This document shows positions 6,717 to 11,364 of a stretch of 11,364 bases of DNA, piece by piece (the first letter of the stretch is position 1; the number at the start of each line of letters is the position of its first letter). Position numbers and translations under genes: made by a program. The stretch is from CAMQRS01 sp964370645 (lineage in GTDB: Bacteria; Bacillota_I; Bacilli_A; Erysipelotrichales; Erysipelotrichaceae), in contig CAYJJS010000041.1 in the NCBI GenBank assembly GCA_964370645.1, forward strand, positions 1-11,364, read 5' to 3'. Under the pieces are notes generated by a model. It saw only the letters and a program-made list of their open reading frames with translations. It searched no databases and was not told the DNA's origin.

Positions 6717-7225
6717 GCTTCTTCACCGGCCTTATCAATAAAGTCATCTACATATTTCTTATGTGTCGCTGCATCCAATTCCTTCTCTACTACTTTTTGT
6801 GCAGCTAAGAAAGCAACTTCACTAATTTGTTGTTTCATTTCTTCTCTTACTTTTGTTTTTTCGTATTCAATTTCTTGTTGTGCTTTCTCTTTCTCATTCA
6901 TTGCTTGTTGCTTCGCACTCTCCACAATGGTTGACGCTTCTTGTTTAGCCATACTTGTAGCCAAATCCACAATTTCTTTTGCTTCACTTTTCGCACCTGC
7001 GATTTGCGATTCATATTGCTCTTTCAAAGCAGCACTTTCTTCTAATTTTTTATTGCTTTCATCAAGTTGTTCTTGAATATGTGCTTGTCTTTTTTCTAAA
7101 TACTCTTTCAATGTATCCCAAAAGTATTTTTTCACAATTACAACAATTAGAAAAACAGAGATTAACGTTAAAATCATCGTTTGAAAATCAAGTTGTAGAT
7201 AATTTCCAATCACTAAATTTTCCAT
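6704..7225 (-). CDS. atpF: F1Fo ATP synthase b subunit
   Basis: A 173-residue b subunit of the peripheral stalk. One N-terminal membrane helix (about 14-31) is followed by the KKYFWDTLKEYLEKRQAHI transition (32-50). The rest is a long charged, Ala/Glu/Lys/Gln-rich coiled coil, which dimerises and reaches F1. Only one b gene is present, as expected for a non-photosynthetic bacterium that makes a b homodimer. AGGAGG lies 8 nt upstream of the ATG. Its 3' end overlaps atpH by 13 nt; the gap to atpE is 29 nt. Confidence 0.97.
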   Translation of the reverse strand: MENLVIGNYLQLDFQTMILTLISVFLIVVIVKKYFWDTLKEYLEKRQAHIQEQLDESNKKLEESAALKEQYESQIAGAKSEAKEIVDLATSMAKQEASTIVESAKQQAMNEKEKAQQEIEYEKTKVREEMKQQISEVAFLAAQKVVEKELDAATHKKYVDDFIDKAGEEAWQA

Positions 7226-7254
7226 AATTTAGTCCTCCTATTTCTAATGTGTTC

Positions 7255-7497
7255 TTATCCTTTCATGAAAATTAATAATAATGCGATAACGAATGCATAA
7301 ACCCCAGTTGTTTCTGCTAACGCAATCCCAAGTACCATTACACTACGTACTGGACCTACTGCTTCAGGGTTTCTACCTACCGCTTCAGCACCTTTCCCTG
7401 CTGCATATCCTTGTCCGATCCCAGTTCCTAAACCACCGATCATTGCAATACCTGCTCCTAGTAATGCCATACCTTGTACAAATTCAGCTGTAAACAT
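7255..7497 (-). CDS. atpE: F1Fo ATP synthase c subunit (proteolipid), Na+-type ligand pattern
   Basis: An 80-residue hairpin of two membrane helices (about 8-35 and 50-78) joined by the polar loop GRNPEA (41-46). Copies form the rotor ring. The ion-carrying carboxylate is Glu62 in ALAETTGVYAF. By position the residues match the Na+ site of Propionigenium and Ilyobacter c rings: Gln29 (their Gln32), Leu60 (Val63, a backbone ligand), Glu62 (Glu65), Thr63 (Ser66), Thr64 (Thr67) and Tyr67 (Tyr70). H+-specific rings of aerobic bacilli and streptococci instead carry EALPI-type sequence here. This suggests, but does not prove, Na+ coupling. AGGAGG lies 8 nt before the ATG, a strong site that suits the high copy number needed. 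Confidence 0.97.
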   Translation of the reverse strand: MFTAEFVQGMALLGAGIAMIGGLGTGIGQGYAAGKGAEAVGRNPEAVGPVRSVMVLGIALAETTGVYAFVIALLLIFMKG

Positions 7498-7529
7498 TCT
7501 AATTTCCTCCTAATTTACTATTTAAATTT

Positions 7530-8243
7530 TTATTCTTCTTCTACGTCGGCACCCTCTGCCAAGAAGAAACTTGCTAACGTAAAGAATATATACGTTTGCA
7601 TTAATCCTGCAAAAATATCGAAATAAAAATGCAAGAATGGAGTAACTGCAAACAATGCAGCCCCCCAAGGTAATAACCCTGATAACACCATATAAATAAG
7701 CATCATCAACACGGTACCTCCTAACATATTTCCAAATAAACGGAATGTTAGTGAAATAGGAAACGCGATATCACCTATAATATTTAATGGTAATAATGCT
7801 GGATATGGTGAACACCACTCCTTCAATTTACCTTTAAACCCATGTAGTTTAATGTTTGTACCATGGATTAACACTAACATGGCTACAACTAGACTTAAGA
7901 CAATACTTAAGTTACTTGTAGGCATTTGTAATCCTAGTAAACCCATTAAATTTGAAAACGCCATCATCACCATCAAGGTACCTAAAATAGGAACATACTT
8001 CCACTTTTTATTTTTTAGATTTGTCCCAATGATTCCCAAAATCGCATCTCCAATTACTTCAAACACTAGCACTGCACCTTTTGGTGCTTGCGTTGGATCT
8101 GCTTTACGAATCTTACTTCCTCCCCAACATGCTAATGCACACACTACAACACCTATTCCAAGCCATATAAAGATTGTTTGATGAATAAACAATTCAAACT
8201 CTCCAATATGTATCGATAGGCCTTGTATACCTTCATTGTTCAA
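7530..8243 (-). CDS. atpB: F1Fo ATP synthase a subunit, TTG start
   Basis: A 237-residue membrane subunit that forms the ion half-channels against the c ring. The essential arginine is Arg168 in SLTFRLFGNMLGG. Other conserved points are the PTSNLS segment (108-113) and Gln216 in the last helix (FAGLMQTYIFFTLAS). About five to six membrane helices are visible, and the tail is acidic (EGADVEEE). The start is TTG: no in-frame ATG lies nearby, and AAAGGAGGA (8251-8259) precedes it, with GGAGG 8 nt upstream. TTG overlaps the atpI stop as TTGA, so the two are probably translationally coupled. The gap to atpE is 32 nt. Confidence 0.96.
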   Translation of the reverse strand: MNNEGIQGLSIHIGEFELFIHQTIFIWLGIGVVVCALACWGGSKIRKADPTQAPKGAVLVFEVIGDAILGIIGTNLKNKKWKYVPILGTLMVMMAFSNLMGLLGLQMPTSNLSIVLSLVVAMLVLIHGTNIKLHGFKGKLKEWCSPYPALLPLNIIGDIAFPISLTFRLFGNMLGGTVLMMLIYMVLSGLLPWGAALFAVTPFLHFYFDIFAGLMQTYIFFTLASFFLAEGADVEEE

Positions 8244-8596
8244 TGGATTCTCCTCCTTTCTTCAAGTTTTGTATTCACAATGATTCCAAAGTTCATACAT
8301 AAAAAACCAATGACTATGGTTAATATATTTACTCCCATCATGTAACTAAAATATATACTTACACAATAGAAAAAATATCGAATAAAATAGTGGACAACAA
8401 CTTTTAAAACAGTACGCTTTTGAAAGTCCAATCGCTCCACCATAACTACTATATACAGAAAACCCAAAATACTAATACATCCACCAATAAGAATCCCTAA
8501 ACTTATCATGATATCTTGAAATAACACGCTAGCCAAACTCAATACACCAATGTAACAAACAGCCAATAATAATTCTTTTTTATATTGTTTAATCAT
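8240..8596 (-). CDS. atpI: ATP synthase protein I (AtpI family)
   Basis: A 118-residue hydrophobic protein with four membrane helices (about 8-27, 31-51, 67-87 and 90-107). The late GVNILTIVIGFLCMN segment (88-102) and the basic tail EERRRIH fit the ATP-synthase I family, found at the head of many atp operons. Members help c-ring assembly in some species, and together with AtpZ have been linked to Mg2+/Ca2+ handling in alkaliphilic bacilli. The assignment rests on topology, the C-terminal pattern and position rather than a strict motif. The ATG overlaps the end of atpZ by 8 nt and has a modest GGG-type ribosome binding site. Confidence 0.85.
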   Translation of the reverse strand: MIKQYKKELLLAVCYIGVLSLASVLFQDIMISLGILIGGCISILGFLYIVVMVERLDFQKRTVLKVVVHYFIRYFFYCVSIYFSYMMGVNILTIVIGFLCMNFGIIVNTKLEERRRIH

Positions 8597-8777
8597 TTGT
8601 TTGCCCTGCCTCTTTCACGAGTAAAATCAAACTTCCAATGACAACATAAGCAATCAATGCAATCACAATAAACGGACTTGTATTTAATATAGCATCTATA
8701 TATCTTCCTAAAAAAATAGCAATTACTAGCCCAAATGCTAGCCTAGATATAAATTTGTATACAATTTTATATTGCAC
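8589..8777 (-). CDS. atpZ: AtpZ-like small membrane protein (ATPase gene 1 family)
   Basis: A 62-residue protein with two membrane helices (about 12-27 and 34-53). The pattern FLGRYIDAILNTSPFIVI (22-39) matches the AtpZ family core (G-x-x-x-D, short loop, T-x-P, second helix). AtpZ proteins sit between upstream genes and atpI in many atp operons. In alkaliphilic Bacillus they work with AtpI in divalent-cation uptake and assembly of the synthase; that role here is inference. The start is GTG at 8775-8777, sharing one base with the upp stop (TAGTG), and no in-frame ATG or TTG lies downstream before the first helix. The ribosome binding site is weak (GGA), implying coupling to upp. It is short for the family. 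Confidence 0.8.
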   Translation of the reverse strand: MQYKIVYKFISRLAFGLVIAIFLGRYIDAILNTSPFIVIALIAYVVIGSLILLVKEAGQTND

Positions 8778-9397
8778 TATTTTGTTCCAAAGATACGATC
8801 TCCAGCATCTCCTAGACCTGGAACAATATATCCCTTCTCATTTAACTTCTCATCTAAAGAGGCCAAGTAGATATCTACATCTGGATGTGCTTCTTCAATC
8901 GCCTTCACTCCTTCTGGAGCACCAACTAAGCAAACCAAACGCACATCGCTTGTTCCTTGCTTTTTCACCATATCGATAGCCGCAATCGCACTACCTCCAG
9001 TAGCCAACATTGGATCTACAATAATTGCTGTTGACTTTGCAATCGTAGAAGGATACTTTTCAAAATACGTATGTGGTTGTAATGTTTCTTCATCACGATA
9101 CAATCCTACATGTGCAATTTTAACCGTTGGAATCAAATTTGCAATCCCATTCACCATTCCTAATCCAGCTCTTAAAATTGGTACTAAGACGATATCTTTT
9201 TCTAACTCTTGTGTAGTCATTTCACAAATTGGAGTTTGAATAGTCACATCAACAGTAGGTAAATCACGCGTAATTTCATAAGCCATTAAACCACCGATTT
9301 CATCAAGGTTTTCTCTAAAGTCTTTTGTTTTTGTTTCCACTTTACGCATTTGCGTTAACTTGTGCGTAATAAGTGGATGTTTCAATACTTTTAGCAT
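8777..9397 (-). CDS. upp: Uracil phosphoribosyltransferase
   Basis: A 206-residue cytosolic enzyme of pyrimidine salvage: uracil + PRPP gives UMP + diphosphate. The PRPP-binding loop VDPMLATGGSA is at 127-137. The uracil-recognition region GYIVPGLGDAGDR (189-201) and the C-terminal FGTK are family hallmarks. LVPILRAGLGM (71-81) is also conserved. Length is typical. The ATG has AAGGAG about 7 nt upstream. upp also lies directly before the atp genes in Bacillus subtilis and other Bacillota. Here its stop overlaps the atpZ start by one base, so it is the first gene of the ATP synthase operon. The leader of about 30 nt is too short for a PyrR attenuator. Confidence 0.98.
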   Translation of the reverse strand: MLKVLKHPLITHKLTQMRKVETKTKDFRENLDEIGGLMAYEITRDLPTVDVTIQTPICEMTTQELEKDIVLVPILRAGLGMVNGIANLIPTVKIAHVGLYRDEETLQPHTYFEKYPSTIAKSTAIIVDPMLATGGSAIAAIDMVKKQGTSDVRLVCLVGAPEGVKAIEEAHPDVDIYLASLDEKLNEKGYIVPGLGDAGDRIFGTK

Positions 9398-9433
9398 TAT
9401 AAATCTCCTTATTTTTAATTAATAAACGTTATT

Positions 9434-9463
9434 ATTATACTACAATTCCTATTAACTTGAAAA
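9434..9463 (-). promoter_or_regulatory. Promoter of the upp-atpZIBEFHAGDC operon
   Basis: A perfect TATAAT (9434-9439) is preceded by TTTTCA (9458-9463) with an 18-nt spacer on the minus strand. The predicted transcription start is near 9427, giving a leader of about 30 nt with AAGGAG before upp. I see no other convincing promoter inside the operon. Confidence 0.6.
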
Positions 9464-9509
9464 CTATTTTTATAAGAACTACATAAATTTGAAACAGCAC
9501 ACATCTTCT

Positions 9510-9540
9510 AAAAAAAGCAACTATGTATACACACAATTGC
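9510..9540 (-). terminator. Rho-independent terminator of the antiporter gene
   Basis: On the minus strand a 10-bp stem (9531-9540 with 9517-9526, including two G-U pairs) with a 4-nt loop is followed by seven T residues (9510-9516). It lies 26 nt after the antiporter stop and separates that gene from the upp promoter. Confidence 0.8.
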
Positions 9541-9566
9541 CTCTAAATTCCTAGTGTATGAAAGGA

Positions 9567-10796
9567 TTATGTGCGCTTCGTAACTCTTTTACGTCGGATC
9601 ATTTGTTCCCCACGCTCATTATCTGCATATACCGTTTCATGCTCTTTATCTTTATATACTACTTTCAATAAAATTGGAGTTATCACTGTTGTGATTACAA
9701 CCATCACTATAATTGGGGTAAAAAACTTTTGACTTAACAACCCCAAAGCCATTCCTTTGGTCGCAACAATTAAAGCAACCTCTCCCCTAGAAACCATTCC
9801 AACACCAACACGCAAAGCGCTTCGTCTTGGATACTTCATCATTCGAGCTCCAAACCCACATCCCACTACTTTACTTAAAATCGCAGTGATAGTAAGTAGC
9901 ACTGTAAAGATAATAATATCTAAACTCATTTGATCCAGTACCGCTTGCATCCCGATACTTGCAAAAAATACTGGTCCAAATAGCATATATCCAGTGATAT
10001 TTACTCTACGACTCACATACTCTGCTTGTGCAGTATGTGAAATAATTAACCCAGCAATAAATGCACCTGTAATTCCTGCAACACCAAATATTTCTTCAGC
10101 GATGAATGCATATAATAGACAGAAAGCAAAAGCCAATACAGGATATCTTTGTAGATGATCATTATGACTCATCATCCACTTATCAATTAGTTTGTGCAAT
10201 ACTACACCAACAATACCACTAATTACAAAGAATGCTAATATTTTAAACAACACAATCGCAATAGACACACTTGCATCTGATAAAGAAGTTACCAATGTTA
10301 ATGCAACTATACCTAACACATCATCAATTAATGCAGCTCCCAAAATTGCATTTCCACTCCTTGTTGATAACTTACCCATCTCTTTTAATGTCTCTACAGT
10401 AATACTAACCGAAGTAGCAGTTAATATAATCCCAATGAACACATTTTCCAACATGACATCCATTCCTGTATTGAAATAAGAAGCTAATAAGAAACCTAAT
10501 CCCAGTGGTACGATCACCCCTAATAAAGCAATAACCAAATAGGATTTACCAGATTGTTTAAGTTCTCGCACATCGGTTTCAAGACCTGCACCAAACATCA
10601 AAATCACTACTCCAATTTCGCTCAGTTGATGCAAAAACTCTGTTTCCTGCAACAAATTCAAACAAAGTGGACCCAACACAATACCCGCAACTAATGCCCC
10701 TACTACTTGTGGCATGTCAATCCTTTTTGTAAGTAACCCAAATACCTTTGTAAAAACCAAAATCAATCCAATATCCAATAAAAAATCATACGACAT
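9567..10796 (-). CDS. CPA2-family cation/proton antiporter
   Basis: A 409-residue integral membrane protein of the Na+/H+ exchanger fold, with about 12 hydrophobic segments. LGAALIDDVLGIVAL holds the paired aspartates Asp158-Asp159, the ion-binding pair of electrogenic CPA2 antiporters such as NapA. Other conserved blocks are PQVVGALVAGIVLGP near the N-terminus, FGAGLETD, GAFIAGLIIS and the late GMVSRGEVALIVA. It has no TrkA/RCK nucleotide-binding domain, unlike full-length KefB/KefC; the tail is short and basic (RRKRVTKR). Na+/H+ or K+/H+ exchange is likely, and the ion cannot be told from sequence. The ATG at 10794-10796 has AAGGTG 6 nt upstream; a GTG three codons earlier lies inside that site and was rejected. 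It has its own -10 element and terminator. Confidence 0.92.
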   Translation of the reverse strand: MSYDFLLDIGLILVFTKVFGLLTKRIDMPQVVGALVAGIVLGPLCLNLLQETEFLHQLSEIGVVILMFGAGLETDVRELKQSGKSYLVIALLGVIVPLGLGFLLASYFNTGMDVMLENVFIGIILTATSVSITVETLKEMGKLSTRSGNAILGAALIDDVLGIVALTLVTSLSDASVSIAIVLFKILAFFVISGIVGVVLHKLIDKWMMSHNDHLQRYPVLAFAFCLLYAFIAEEIFGVAGITGAFIAGLIISHTAQAEYVSRRVNITGYMLFGPVFFASIGMQAVLDQMSLDIIIFTVLLTITAILSKVVGCGFGARMMKYPRRSALRVGVGMVSRGEVALIVATKGMALGLLSQKFFTPIIVMVVITTVITPILLKVVYKDKEHETVYADNERGEQMIRRKRVTKRT

Positions 10797-10802
10797 ATTT
10801 AT

Positions 10803-10808
10803 CACCTT
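10803..10808 (-). promoter_or_regulatory. Ribosome binding site that fixes the antiporter start
   Basis: AAGGTG on the minus strand, 6 nt before the ATG at 10794-10796. It contains the rejected alternative GTG start. Confidence 0.7.
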
Positions 10809-10831
10809 ACTTTTCTATTTTTTTGTTTTAC

Positions 10832-10860
10832 ATTATACTCCTATTTTTTATAAATAAAAA
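10832..10860 (-). promoter_or_regulatory. Probable promoter of the antiporter gene
   Basis: A perfect TATAAT (10832-10837) on the minus strand, with only a weak -35 (TTTTTA, 10855-10860) at 17 nt. It lies between the acetyltransferase stop and the antiporter start. The area is very AT-rich, so the -10 may be partly chance. Confidence 0.45.
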
Positions 10861-10893
10861 GGTATATTCATTAAATACTAGAAATTTGATAGA

Positions 10894-11364
10894 TTATAAC
10901 GCTTTCATTATATATTTCCATATATAATGATCTCCACCTTCCCCCCAATAATCTTTTAATACCATCGTTGCTTCTCCTAATTTATGTGTCCACATTTTTT
11001 GTGCAATGCGATATCCACAATCTAAATAGACTACTTGTACCCCTTTCTCACTAAGCACTCCACACATCTTTTCAAACATGTAATTAAGTACACCTTGTCC
11101 TTGTTTATCTACACTCACAAGCACACACCCAATCATACAAGCTTGTTCATTCAGTTGAAGCGTTTCTTTTATTATGGTATTTACCTCACCACAAGAAATA
11201 CACCCTATTATTTCTTCTCCACTTGTAGCAACATACAACTGCACATTCTTACTTTTCGTATAATGTGCTTGTAACACATTTTTCTTATCCTCTATTTCTT
11301 CTATTAATGCTTCCACATCATCAATACCATCTTGTTTAAAAGCCATCTGAACCACTTCTTCAAA
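10894..11364 (-). CDS. GNAT-family N-acetyltransferase, 5' end cut by the window
   Basis: About 156 residues are visible and the frame is open to the window edge. A GTG at 11353-11355 could be read as a start, but codons before it (F-E-E) continue the usual GNAT first helix (FEEVVQMAF), and no good ribosome binding site is seen, so the true start is probably outside. GNAT features are an EEIIGCISCGEV beta-strand pair, then ACMIGCVLVSVDKQGQGVLNYMFEKM, with QGQG at the acetyl-CoA pyrophosphate loop, and a C-terminal KDYWGEGGDHYIWKY block shared by a clostridial-type GNAT subgroup. The substrate is unknown. The protein is rich in cysteine. No terminator follows it, so some transcripts may run into the antiporter gene. 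Confidence 0.82.
   Translation of the reverse strand, partial: FEEVVQMAFKQDGIDDVEALIEEIEDKKNVLQAHYTKSKNVQLYVATSGEEIIGCISCGEVNTIIKETLQLNEQACMIGCVLVSVDKQGQGVLNYMFEKMCGVLSEKGVQVVYLDCGYRIAQKMWTHKLGEATMVLKDYWGEGGDHYIWKYIMKAL

Noticed and set aside
9398..9433. PyrR-type or riboswitch control in the upp leader
   Set aside because: The leader predicted from the promoter is only about 30 nt, with no room for anti-terminator and terminator hairpins, and no PyrR-binding loop is visible.
10192..10479. Plus-strand open frame opposite the antiporter gene
   Set aside because: It is antisense to conserved transmembrane segments, and its Asn/Thr/Ile-rich translation is typical of a shadow frame. The other short antisense frames opposite atpC, atpD, atpE, atpB, atpH, upp, the radical SAM gene and the GNAT gene were rejected for the same reason.
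9567..10796. Naming the antiporter kefB, kefC or napA
   Set aside because: There is no C-terminal RCK/TrkA domain for a Kef assignment, and the transported ion cannot be read from the sequence, so no symbol is given.
10840..10862. Inverted repeat after the acetyltransferase gene as a terminator
   Set aside because: The stem is almost all A-T with a 2-nt loop and no T run follows on the minus strand. It is more likely AT-rich promoter DNA.
1..11364. CRISPR arrays, insertion sequences, attachment sites, tRNA or rRNA genes
   Set aside because: Reading both strands showed no regularly spaced repeats, transposase fragments, terminal inverted repeats or cloverleaf-like segments. Every gap between genes is under 200 bp and is explained by promoters, ribosome binding sites and terminators.

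Overview
The window is AT-rich chromosomal DNA from a low-GC Gram-positive bacterium (Bacillota). Three things point there: strong AGGAGG-type ribosome binding sites, TATAAT promoters, and the order upp - atpZ - atpI - atpBEFHAGDC. An Erysipelotrichia- or Clostridia-like anaerobe is plausible, but no rRNA or marker gene here settles the lineage. I see no mobile element, CRISPR array, tRNA or rRNA.

The core, about 1990-9397 on the minus strand, is one operon. It begins with uracil phosphoribosyltransferase (upp), followed by the small assembly/ion-handling membrane proteins AtpZ and AtpI, then all eight F1Fo ATP synthase subunits in the order a, c, b, delta, alpha, gamma, beta, epsilon. Genes overlap or sit 1-32 nt apart. 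The only convincing promoter is upstream of upp (about 9434-9463), and a bidirectional hairpin terminator (1959-1991) closes the operon. Several starts are non-ATG (atpZ GTG, atpB TTG, atpA GTG), and some longer open frames were trimmed to starts with proper Shine-Dalgarno spacing. The c subunit carries the Gln/Glu/Thr/Thr/Tyr ligand pattern of Na+-binding c rings.

Upstream of the operon (minus strand, 9567-11364) are a CPA2-type cation/proton antiporter with its own terminator and a GNAT-family acetyltransferase cut by the window edge.

Downstream, on the plus strand and convergent with the operon (1096-1956), is a radical SAM protein related to spore photoproduct lyase (SPL). It is the most interesting gene here. 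It lacks the SPL catalytic cysteine, ends in QLTLF (a near-exact match to the sliding-clamp-binding consensus), and seems to be translated from a leaderless mRNA. Divergent from it are two small membrane proteins of unknown function (568-999 and 113-424, minus strand), each with its own terminator. A plus-strand terminator at 15-39 marks the end of a gene lying mostly or wholly outside the window.

Most of the window is ordinary conserved energy-metabolism DNA. I found no clear new multi-gene system. The radical SAM protein is the best candidate for undescribed biology.
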